Source of the DNA: Nymphaea colorata
Taxonomy: Eukaryota > Streptophyta > Magnoliopsida > Nymphaeales > Nymphaeaceae
Direction: 5' to 3'
DNA length: 60,000 nucleotides
Assembly (NCBI RefSeq): GCF_008831285.2
Contig: NC_045141.1
Coordinates: 12,884,106-12,944,105, forward strand
The notes under the pieces are model-generated. The model worked only from the letters and a program-made list of their open reading frames with translations, did no database searches and was not told the DNA's origin. Of this stretch, positions 11,401 to 23,400 are shown piece after piece. The translations under genes were made by a program, and so were the position numbers. Numbering within the stretch: position 1 is the stretch's first letter; each line of letters begins with the position of its first letter.

Positions 11401-14400
11401 ATGATTATGCACAAAACAACTGCACCCAAAGACACGAGGAGTAAGAGGCCACGGATTCTGAGTAGGCCACAGGCTAGAATAAGGAGACTGACCATCCAGC
11501 ACTCTAGTAGGCATACGGTTAATGAGATGTGCACTAGTGAGAAGTGCATCACCCCAATACCGCTTCGGGACATGACGTTGGAACATAATGGCCCGGGTAA
11601 CATTCAATAGATGACGATTTTTACGTTCAGCTATACCATTCTGAGGAGGGGTATAACTACAAGAGGTTTCATGAACAATACCCTTTCCTTTCAAGAAGTC
11701 ATCAAGGGAGTGGGAGACATATTCTCTTGCATTATCCGTACGGAAAGCTTGAACAGTAGTATGGAATTGAGTCTCAACAAAGGCAACAAAGTTTTTCACA
11801 ACTGCTGGAACCTCACTACGTTCTCGCAACAAGTACACGAACGTACATCTAGAGTAATCATCAATAAGCGTCAAAAAATAGTGACAACCACCACACGTGG
11901 GTACTCCAGAAGGACCCCAAACATCGGAATGAACTAAGGCAAACGGATGAGTGGATTTATTCAAAGAAATAGGGTATGAAGCCCTGACATGTTTAGCCAA
12001 TTGACACACTTCACAAGCGAAGGAGTCAATGGAGACAGAAGCAAACAAATGAGGAAACAACTTCTTTATTAACTGGAAGGGGAGATGTCCAAGACGCTCG
12101 TGCCATCGCAGAACAGTAGATCTATCATTCACACCAGACAAGTGACCACTCGTGGCAGAAATCAACGCTGAAGCAACTTGTACCGGCAGCCTGTAGAGCC
12201 CATCAGTAACCGAACCAATCCCAATCTTCTTCCCCGTCACCAAGTCCTGCAGGGAACAATGATCAGCAGAGAAAATTAGATTACAGTTTAATTCTTTAGT
12301 AATACTGCTGACAGAGAGTAAGTTCACAGGAATATTTGGAACATGCAGGGCATTGTGGAGATGGTATTTGTTCAGCAGGGACAAGCTCCCTTTCCCAGCC
12401 ACAGAGATAGAAGACCCATCTGCCATAGACACGCGTTGCTTGCCAGAGGAAAGTTGATATTCTTGAAAGAGTTTAGAGTCCCCTGTCATGTGGTGAGTGG
12501 CTCCACTATCAACAATCCAATCACCAAGAGAAGGGTTACCTTGATCAGTCGAGGCAACGAGGGCTTGGGCTAGCTGAGCCCCTTCAGACGTGGAGGACTC
12601 CTCAGGGGTAGTAGATAGACGGCTAATGTACGCCTGTAGCTCCTTGAGTTGAGCAGGAGACAACTTGGACTTTGCACCACTAGAAGAATTGCTCTGACTG
12701 GAATCAGACACAGTAGGGCTACGCTTGCCAGAGGGAGGACGACCTCTGACCAGTCTCTTCTCGGGATGAAGATCCCAACAGAAATCCACCGAATGCCCCA
12801 ACTTGTGGCAATGAGTGCAATGTCGGGCAGGACGCTGCCCAGTCCCTGAGGCACGGCTGACAAAGGCAGAAGGGCCATGACCGGTGTCAAGATGCATCAC
12901 CTGGCGACGTTGTTCTTCAGACTCAACACGAGCATATACTTCCTCTATCCCCGGAATCTCATCACCATTAAGAATCTGGCTACGAATAGACTCAAATTCA
13001 TCCCGCAGGCCTCCCAAAAACAGAAACGTACGGTCCATCCATTCCTTTTCCCAGTAGAGGGAATGATCTGAACCGCACGTCCACTCATCAGTCACATGAT
13101 AATCTAGCTCCTCCCATTTGGTCTTCAGGGCAGCATAGAAGGCAGCAACAGACAAATCACCCTGTGTCAGAGAGTAAATACTGCGTTTAATCTGATAGGT
13201 ACGCAGATGTCTCTTCTTGCGACCATACATCTTTGCAAGCACAGTCCACATATCAAAAGAGGTCGGCTTCCGCAGAATGAGGGGCTGGATATCGGATGAC
13301 ACGGAGCTGATAATCCACACCTTCACTTGGCTGTCCTCCAACGCCCACGTTGCCCATTGAGGATCAGATTTGATGGGCGCAGGTTTGTCGCCAGTGATGT
13401 AAGAGAGACGCCCACGGCTAGTAATCCCAATCTCGAGAGCGGCAGACCAAGATAGGTAATTGTCCTTGGTCAGACGGATGGAGGTGACCTGGAGCGGCAC
13501 GTTCTCAGTCTTGGAGGCGCTGCCCGTGTCAAGAACGGCATCTTTTTGAGTCCCCATCACTTCTGCCATCACAAACAAGACACAGCAACAAGAGGCACAG
13601 CAGCGGGAATGAGGCAACGGCGACGGGAAGGAGGCAGCGGCGATGGCGGCGGGAATGAGGCAGCGGCAACGGAAAGCAGGCGACGGCGCAACACAGAGGC
13701 CACCCACGGTGGCAGAAACAAAGAACGGGCCGAACGGAGGACCGCGGAGGCGCAACAGAGGACGGCGGAACAGAGGACGGCGGCGGCGGAACAAAAGGAC
13801 GGCGGCGGCAGAGCAGGGCGACGTCACAAGTGCAGCAGCGGCGCCGGAACAGAGGACGGCGGCGGCGGAACAAAGGACAGCGGCGGCAGAGCAGGGCGAC
13901 GTCAAACGGGCAGCAGCGGCGCCGGAACTTCAACGGCGTCGGGCGACGAAAAAACTTGACGATCCTCGGAAAAAACGCTTCTCCAACTCCGCTGGCTCTG
14001 ATACCATGTAGAAACACGAACCACAGAGAGAGAGAGTGGAGAACAAACACACAATCTACGTGGAAAACCTCAGAGAGAGGTGAAAAACCACGGGGAGGCT
14101 CTGACCTAGGGGCACACCGCAACCCTAGGAGAGAGAAAATTATATTTCACTTAATTCAACACTAAACACAAGTGACAATATAAAGAGGGAGAGAGGAGAA
14201 GCTGCCTAGGGTACCGAGCCCGCCTCGGTACCCGTGCCCCATAGAACCGGGTCCAGATATGGACCCGGTTCCCATAACAACATATTCTAACAACTTTCAA
14301 CATATTTAACGTAAAATGCTAAGTATCATCAGAACAACTTATACAAGACAAAAAAAGTTTAAGCTTCTTACTTTTGAACGTAATGGGCTCCTTGCCTCTG

Positions 14401-17400
14401 ACGCATAAAAGCCTTTAATTTGAGTATCAGATTAACCTACAATCGGAGTTTTCTTCTATGAAAAATGCAGGTAACTCTTAACATGCAACTCTTGAAAGTG
14501 TACATATATTGAGTTTTGGGGGCTGTATAAAACCCAAAACATTTAAAAGGTTTTGGCTCTTTTATCCACCAAGGTGGGCTCTAAAGTACATCTGATATGC
14601 TCATTTTATACCCTAAAACGCCGAGGGCATAATGTATCATCTCATGGCATTATGTATCAAATACTAAGATAAGTTTTGATAGCTGGTGCAAGTTGGGATT
14701 CGATTCAAGCCTATTTTGGACCAAGTCATTGCAATTGGTTTCAAGGCCAAGTTTGTCAAATTTGATAGCTGCCGCTTGATTGGGATCTACAATATTCGGT
14801 ACTCTATTCTGCTTTGGGCCTGGTCACACTTGGTATCAGAGCTAGATTCAAAAGTTAGATACGAGGTCCAACATGTGAGCCTGTGTGTTCCTTAGAGGGA
14901 GTAAATTGTAGTTTTTCTACTGTTCTTTCATTTCGTCTAGTCATTTGCTTGAGTTTTAGTTAGTTTAAGTTCAGTTTTAGCTTAGTATTGAGTGCCGACG
15001 GGTTAAGACTCGTTTATCTTAATCCGTCATGCATCAGCTTCTCTCTCCTTTGTAAGAATCTTCACTAAATCATGTCTCTCCGGCTGAAAATAAGATAGAT
15101 TGAGAAGAGAGGATAGAAAGCAAGACGATGGAGGAAGAGATGCAGTCGGCCAATGCAGCCCTGCGATCCTTAATCTCTATTAAAAACATAACATTAACCT
15201 AATTAGGTTACAACAGATTTGTACAAAAATATATAAAATATTACAAGAATGCCACCGCCTAGTATTCTTAGGCATGTGGATATAAAAGAAGTGGATCGGG
15301 TCTGAACAGACCCGATCCCCATACACACAAACTTAACAGCTCCCCTCAAGTTGTGCATGAGATTTGATCATGCACAACTTGTTCTTCAATTCCCAAAAGT
15401 GCTGCCCTGTGAGTCCTTTGGTAAGAGATCAGCTATCTGTTCACTGGTGGATATATAAGCAGGCAAGATCTCAGCTTCTTCAACCTTCTGACGGATGAAG
15501 TGTTGATCAATCTCTATGTGCTTGGTACGATTATGTAGGATGGGGTTGAAGGCAATTTTTATCGCACTTTGATTGTCACAAAGTAATGAAGACTGGACAA
15601 TAGGAAGATTAAGCTCTCCAAGCAAATGCCGTAACCATGACGCTTCAGCTGTCCCTGCAGCCATTGCTCTATACTCTGCCTCAGTGCTAGATCGCGCAAC
15701 CGCACGCTGTTTCTTACTACTCCAACAAATGAGATTAGAATCAAGAAAAAGACAGAAACCTGAAACTGATCGTCAGTCATCGGGATCCCCTGCCTAGTCT
15801 GCATCAGTATAGGTATATATGCTATGTCCAAGTGAAGCATTGGGACATTTTGTGTAGACTAGTCCATCTCCAAGAGTAGCTTTGAGGTACCGTAAGATCC
15901 GCTTAGCGGCATCCATATGTCATTCTGTGGGTGCATGCATAAACTGAGAGATCTGATTTACAACATATACTATGTCTGGGCGAGTAAAAGTGAGGTATTG
16001 TAACATACCAACAATGTTGCGATAGAATGTAGGACTGGAATATGCAGCAGTTCCATCAGAGGCAGTCAATTTAGTGTTCAGAACACTAGGAGTAGTTATG
16101 GATTTGCAATTAATCATACCTGCGCTGTCCAAAACATCAAGGGTATACTTGTGTTGTGTAAGAGTCAATCTATCATTCGTCCTGTGAAGTTCAACACCCA
16201 AGAAGTACCGTAATTCGCCGAGATCCTTCATCTTGAATTCTTGTTTCAACATATCTTTAACATAAAGAAATATGTGAAGAAGAATTCTCACTTATAACAA
16301 TGTCATCAACATATATAAGTAACCAAGTGGTAGCTTCTCCGGTATGGTAGATAAATAGAGAGTGATCGAGAGAGCTTCGGAGAAAACCAACTTGTTGTAT
16401 ATGATGAGAAAACTGATCGAACCATGACCTAGAAGCTTGCTTCAACCCATATAGAGACTTGTGTAATTACAAACCCATTTTTGAGGATCATGGGTACTAT
16501 AGCCGGGAGGTTGCTCCATATATACCTCTTCCTTTAGAATCCCATGAAGGCATTTTTGACATTTAACTGATAAAGAGGCCATCCATATGAGATTGCAAGA
16601 GAAATAATTACACGTATTGTTCCCATCTTGATGACCGGACTAAATGTCTCATCATAATCTTCCTCGTATTGCTGAGTGAAGCCTCGGGCCACAAGGCGAG
16701 CTTTGTATCGATCAATGCTACCATCTGGCTTATATTTCAGTTTGTAAACCCATTTGGAGCCCACAACATTTTTAGCATCTGGACGAGGGACAATCTGCCA
16801 TGTCTGACACTCATGCAAGGCTGCCATTTCATCATTCATAGCTTCAACCCAACATTTTTCCTTACTCGCATGTTGATAACATTTTGATTCCACATTTTTG
16901 CTGACTTCTGTCATAAACAGCTGAAAATCCAAAGAAAAATTGTTATAGCTCACTCATCTGTCAATAGGATGTCGTACGCGCTGTGATTGGTGTGGAGCTG
17001 CAGTAGGGACTGATCGCCTAGAGTATACCAGGCCTGAGAACCGATTATCTATAGGTGGATCATTGGGCTGAGAAGATGAAGGCAGGCTATCCAAGGAAGT
17101 AGTGTTGTCTAAGGAACTACTTACAAGTGTCTCGGGCTCATTTACAGCTTGCTCCTTTCGCTCAGGCAACATTTCCGCCCCTTGTCTTAAGATTTCAGCA
17201 TGTAACCAAGTATCATACACCTCATTTTTGTCATTGAATGTCACAGAAGTAGCCTTTGGATCTTGTAATCTGCTTTCATAAAAAACAACATGCCGTGAAA
17301 CATGTACACGCCCAGTTTTAGGATTGTAACACCTATAACCTTTGTAGTTTTCTGCATACCCTATAAATCTGCACAAAACAACACGATTTTGAAATTTGTT

Positions 17401-20400
17401 TCTTAAGGAAACATCAATATGCACATAGTACATACATCAAAAAACATGCAATTCCTCACAACGTGGCTGTTCCTGATGTAATAGAAAAAATGGTGACTTT
17501 CCACTAAGCAAAGCCAATGGTAGTCAGTTTATAACATGAACAGCCGTATGAAAAGCCTCAGTCCACAATGTCATAGGTAAGTCTGTGTCATGCATCATGC
17601 TGAGCGCGGTTTCAACAATATGCTTATGTTTCCTTTCAGCAATTCCGTTTTGCTGAGGTGTATGCGGGCATGAGATTTGTCTAGTGATCCCATGATCTAG
17701 TAAGTACTCAGTAAATTCATTAGAAATAAATTCACCACCACCATCACATTGAAAATGCACAATATTACTGGAGTATTTATTCCGAACCAAGGCATGAAAT
17801 TGAGTGAACAAGCGGAAAACTTCTAATTTGTGTTTCATGAAATGGATCCAAGTATATCGGGAATATGAATCAATAAAAATGACATAGTATCTACTCCCAG
17901 AAGAAGAAGGAATTGGAGTAGGGCCCCAAACATCGGAATATATGGTGTCAAAAACCTTTGAAGCTCTTTTATTGATTGATTGAAAAGGAAGGGCATGGCT
18001 CTTATAGATATGACAACTCGAGCACATGCTAGACTCACTAACTGAACTCAGACTGGACTTATCTAAGAGCCCGTCTGCAACAAGACTTCGAACAAAAGAC
18101 TGACTACAATGAGATAACCGACCATGCCAAATGGATGGCTTATTATACTCAGCAACATTGACTTCACTATGACTTGGAAAACATGAATCTGAAGAGTGAG
18201 GTTTTGACAGCTTTGGAGCTTCTTCAAGGACATACATATCTCTTTTGCGAGTGCCCTCAGCGAATGTCTTCTTGGTTCGAGCATCCTTGACATAAACAGA
18301 AGATGGTGTGAATTCAACAGAGGAATGAGTGTCATCAATAAGTTTGGACACTGAGATAATATTTTTCTTGACACTAGGAACAACGAGGACATTCTTTAAT
18401 GGAATGGAAGAAGAGCCCACATATATTTGTGCATTTCCAATGTGCGATATTGTGTGATGAGAACCATCTCCCGTGACAACTGAGCCTTGATCTAAATAAA
18501 GGAAAACACTAGAGAGATTACCTGTGTCACCAGTAACATGGGCTGCTGCTCCAGAGTTCACATACCACTCTCCTTGCTCATTTTGTTTCAAGTGGAGTTT
18601 AGATAAAGCTGTCATTAGAAGTGTTAAGTCTGTACGCATCAATGTAAAGGGATCGGGTCTGGATCGGGTCTGTTCAGACCCGATCCACTTCGTTTTTATG
18701 TCTTCACGACTAAGTGGTGGCACCTCTTGTAATTACTTCATGTTTTATTCCTCTTTTTGTTGTAACCTAATTAGGTTTATGTTTTAATAATAGAGATCAA
18801 GCATAGTGTGGCTGCATTGGCCGCCGGTTCTCTTACCTTCATTGCCTTCTTCTATTCTCTATTCTCCATCCTCCTTATTTTCAGACGGAGAGACGTGATT
18901 CAGTGATGTTTTAGTGAAGATTCTCACATGGTATCAGAGCCAGGTTACATCGTCCTCCGGTGAGTGATTTCTTCTTGGAGTATTCTGCCCTAAATCTTAT
19001 TTTCTACCGTGGTTATCCTCAAACTCTGTTTCTGCCCTTAATCCCACGATTTGCCCTAATTTCTGTTGCCCTAAATTCTGTTTTTTGCCCTAAGTCACAC
19101 GGTTTGCCCTAATTTGCCCTAATTTGCCCTAATTTCTATCGTGACCTCTAAAATTCTGCCCAAATCGTCTGTTCTAATCCTCTTTTTCAATCATGGACCA
19201 GCCGGCTCCCTCTCTTCTATCCTCTAGTTTTCTCTCACAACTCATCTCTCAAAAACTGAACCATAGTAATTATTTGACTTGGAAACGCCAAATTGTCCCA
19301 TTTATTAAGAGCCATAGACTGTATGGGCACATCGATGGGACTACTCCAGCACCTCCAAAGTATGTTAACCGTGAAATAAAGAAGACAATCGTGGGAGATA
19401 AAGGTGTTGGGGCCTCGGCTGGAAGTGAAATCAGTTTTGAATATGAAACTCTTCCTGAGAGCAATCCCGAATATGAAGTTTGGCTGGCTCACGACCAGTC
19501 TCTTGTTGCTTATATCACTTCTACCTTGTCAGAAGAGGTATTGGGAGGTATTGATGATGATTTAACTGCCCTAGAGTTGTGGTCTACCCTTGCTACAACA
19601 TATTCTCAAGTCTCGGAAGCACGTTTTCTACAATTAAGAAGGCAATTTCAGGATATCAAGCGTGGGACGCGTACAGTTTTGGAGTATTTGAATGAAATCA
19701 AGAGTGTTAGTGATCAGCTTGCTGCAATTGGACATCCCGTCAGCGACAAAGACAAAGTCCAACAAGCCTTGAGTGGACTGGGAACGGAATTTGATATTTT
19801 TTGCACAGCCTTGGAAGTCTTACCTGTTCTCCCATCTTTTGAAGATCTAAAGGCCAAGCTTTTTCAACATGAAGCTAGTCGAGTTCAACGACATAATCTG
19901 GTTCCTTCCAACAGCCACAATGTATTGATCACAGGAACTCACGCACTGCAAGGAAATCGCACTCGTTCTTGGACTCCTCAGACAGGCATGGGAAGAGGGA
20001 TTCTCCCAACACCGCCAGGCATGAATACTACCTCTGCCACATCTAGGAGAATCCCGACATGCTTCTATTGCAACAAGAAGGGGCATGTAAAATCAGAATG
20101 TTGGCACAATCCTCAGAACAAGAATAGTCAGGTCAGGCGCGAGAATAGGACAGTAGCGGGGTCAGCTCCATCCTCGTCTGGATCAAATCCAACTTCAAAG
20201 GTTTCAGCAGACGTGCAGCAACTTCTAATGACAGCCTTATCCAAACTTAACTTGAAGCAAAATGAGCAAGGAGAGTGGTATGTGGACTCTGGAGCAGCAG
20301 CCCACGTTACTGGTGACACAGGTAATCTCTCTAGTGTTTCCCCTTATTTAGATCAAGGCTCAGTAGTCACGGGAGATGGTTCCCATCACATAATATCGCA

Positions 20401-23400
20401 CATTGGAAATGCACAAATATCCATGGGTTCTTCTTCCATTCCATTAAAGAATGTCCTTGTTGTTCCAAGTGTCAAGAAAAATATTATCTCAGTGTCCAAA
20501 CTTATTGATGATACTCACTCCTCTGTTGAATTCACACCATCTTCTGTTTATGTCAAGGATGCTCAAACCAAGAAGACATTCGCTGAGGGCACTCGCAAAG
20601 GAGATATGTATGTCCTTGAAGAAGCTCCAAAGCTGTCCAAACCTCACCCTCCAGATTCATGTTCTTCAAGTCATAATGAAGTCAATGTCGCAGAATATAA
20701 TAAGCCATCCATTTGGCATGGTCGGTTAGCTCATTGTAGTCAGTCTTTTGTTCGAAGTCTTGTTGCAGACGGACTCTTAGATAAGTCCAGTCTGAGTTCA
20801 GTCAGTGAGTCCAGCATGTGCTCGAGTTGTCATCTTTGTAAGAGCCATGCTCTTCCTTTTCAGTCAATTAATAAAAGAGCTTCAAGGATTTTTGACACCA
20901 TATATTCTGATGTTTGGGGGCCTGCTCCAATTCCCTCTTCTTCTGGGAGTAGGTACTATGTCATTTTTATAGATTCATATTCTCGACATACTTGGATACA
21001 CTTCATGAAACACAAATCTGAAGTTTTCCGTTTGTTTACTCAATTCCATGTCTTGGTTCGAAATAAATACTCCAGTAATATTGTGCATTTTCAATGTGAT
21101 GGTGGTGGTGAATTTATTTCTAATGAATTTACTGAGTATCTACTAGATAATGGGATCACTAGACAGATTTCATGCTCACATACTCCTCAGCAAAATGGAA
21201 TTGCTGAACGGAAACATAGACATATTGTTGAAAGCGCGCTCAGCATGATGCATGACACAGACTTACCCATGACATTGTGGACTGAGGCTTTTCATACGGC
21301 TGTGCATGTTATAAATCGACTGCCATTGGCTTTGCTTGATGGCAAATCCCCATATTTTTTATTACATCAAGAGCAGCCACGCTATGAGGAATTGCGTGTT
21401 TTTGGATGTGTTTGCTATGTGCATGTTGATGTTTCCTTACGTAACAAGTTTCAAGATCGTGCTATTTTGTGCAGATTCGTAGGGTATGCAGAAAACTACA
21501 AGGGTTATAGATGTTACAACCCTAAAACTGGGCGTGTTCATATTTCACGGCATATTGTTTTCGATGAAAACAGGTTACAAGATCCCAAGGCTACTTGCAT
21601 GACACTCAAGGATAAAAATGAGATTTATGATACTTGGCTGCATGCTGAAATCCTAAGACAAGGGACTGACCGTTTGATTGAGCACGAGGAGCAAGATGTT
21701 AATGAGGCTGAGACACTTGTGAGAGATTCCTTGGACAGCATGCCCTCATCCTCACAACCCCATGATTCACCTATACATAGTCGGTTCTCAGGCCTTGTGT
21801 ACTCTAGGCGATCAGCTCCTAATGCAGCCCCACGTCAGTCCCAACGTGTGCGACATCCCATTGATCGGTGGGTAAGTTATAACAACTTTTGTTTAGATTT
21901 TCAGTTGTTTATGACAGAAGTCAGCAAGAAGGTCGAACCAAAATCCTATCACCATGCAAGTAAGGAAAAATGTTGGGTTGAAGCTATGAATGAGGAAATG
22001 GCAGCATTGCATGAGTGTCAGACTTGGCAGATTGTCCCTCGTCCAACTGATAAGAATGTTGTGGGCTCCAAATGGGTCTACAAACTGAAATATAAGCCAG
22101 ACGGTAGCATTGATCGACATAAAGCACGTCTTGTGGCCCGTGGTTTCACACAACAATATGGGGAAGATTATGATGAAACATTCAGTCCGGTTATCAAGAT
22201 GGGCACAATACGTGTGATTATTTCTCTTGCAGTCTCATATGGGTGGCCTCTTTATCAGTTAGATGTCAAAAATGCTTTTCTACATGGGATTCTTAAGGAA
22301 GAGGTATACATGGAGCAACCTCCCGGCTACAATACTCATGATCCTCAAAAATGGGTTTGTAAGTTACACAAGTCTTTATATGGGCTGAAGCAAGCTTCTA
22401 GATCATGGTTCGATCGGTTTTCTCATCATATACAACAAGCTGGTTTTCTACGAAGCTCTCTAGATCATTCCTTGTTTATGTATCATACCGAAGAAGCTAC
22501 CACTTGGTTACTTATCTATGTAGATGATATTGTTATAACTGGGAATTCTTCTCCTCATATATCTTATGTTAAGGATCTGTTGCAGCAAGAATTCAAGATG
22601 AAAGATCTCGGCGAACTTCGGTACTTCTTGGGTGTTGAACTTGATAGAGCAAATGATCGATTGACTCTTACGCAGCATAAGTATACTCTTGATATTTTGG
22701 ACAGGGCAGGTATGATTAATTGCAAACCCATAACTACTCCTAGTGTTCTAAACACTAAATTGGCTGCCTCTGATGGAACTGCTGCCTATTCAAATCCTAC
22801 CTTCTATCGCAACATTGTTGGTATGTTACAATACCTTACCTTTACGCGCCCAGACATAGTCTATGCTGTAAATCAGATCTCTCAATTTATGCATGCACCC
22901 ACAGAAGGACATATGGATGCTACTAAGCGGATCTTACGGTATCTCAAAGCTACTCTTGGGGATGGATTGATCTATACAAAGTGTCCCAATGTTTCTCTTG
23001 GACATAGCATATATACTTATACTGATGCAGACTGGGCAGAAGATCCTGATGACCGACGCTCAGTTTCAGGTTTCTGCCTTTTTCTTGATTCTAATCTCAT
23101 TTGTTGGAGCAGTAAAAAGCAGCGTGCCGTTGCACGATCTAGCACTGAGGCAGAGTATAGAGCAATGGCTGCAGGGACAGCTGAGGCATCATGGTTACGA
23201 CATTTGCTTGGAGAGCTTCATCTACCTATTGTTCAGTCCTCATTGCTATGCGACAATCAAAGCGCCATCAAAATTGCCTTCAACCCCATTTTGCATAATC
23301 GTACCAAGCACATTGAGATTGATCAACACTTCATTCGTCAGAAGGTTGAAGAAGCCGAGATATTGCCTACTTATATATCCACCAGTGAACAAATAGCGGA

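Larger units (their letters stand above)
8979..14292 (-). mobile_element. Copia LTR retrotransposon A, complete
   Basis: Full-length element: 286-bp LTRs at both ends, TG...CA termini, target duplication ACTTT at 8974-8978 and 14293-14297, tRNA-Met primer-binding site and polypurine tract in place, and one open gag-pol frame. The two LTRs differ at one position that I could find, so insertion is recent. It sits antisense in the 24-kb intron c-d. It is the sister of element D and a cousin of E. Confidence 0.97.

Noticed and set aside
9449-12890. Open frames antisense to or in other frames of the polyprotein of A (and the equivalents in D, E and I)
   Set aside because: Shadows of a strongly coding frame; the same shadows recur in each copy.
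13529-14165. Several long Ala/Arg/Ser-rich open frames on both strands around the leader of A
   Set aside because: Product of GC-rich tandem repeats and LTR sequence; they shift between A and D and show no conserved protein.
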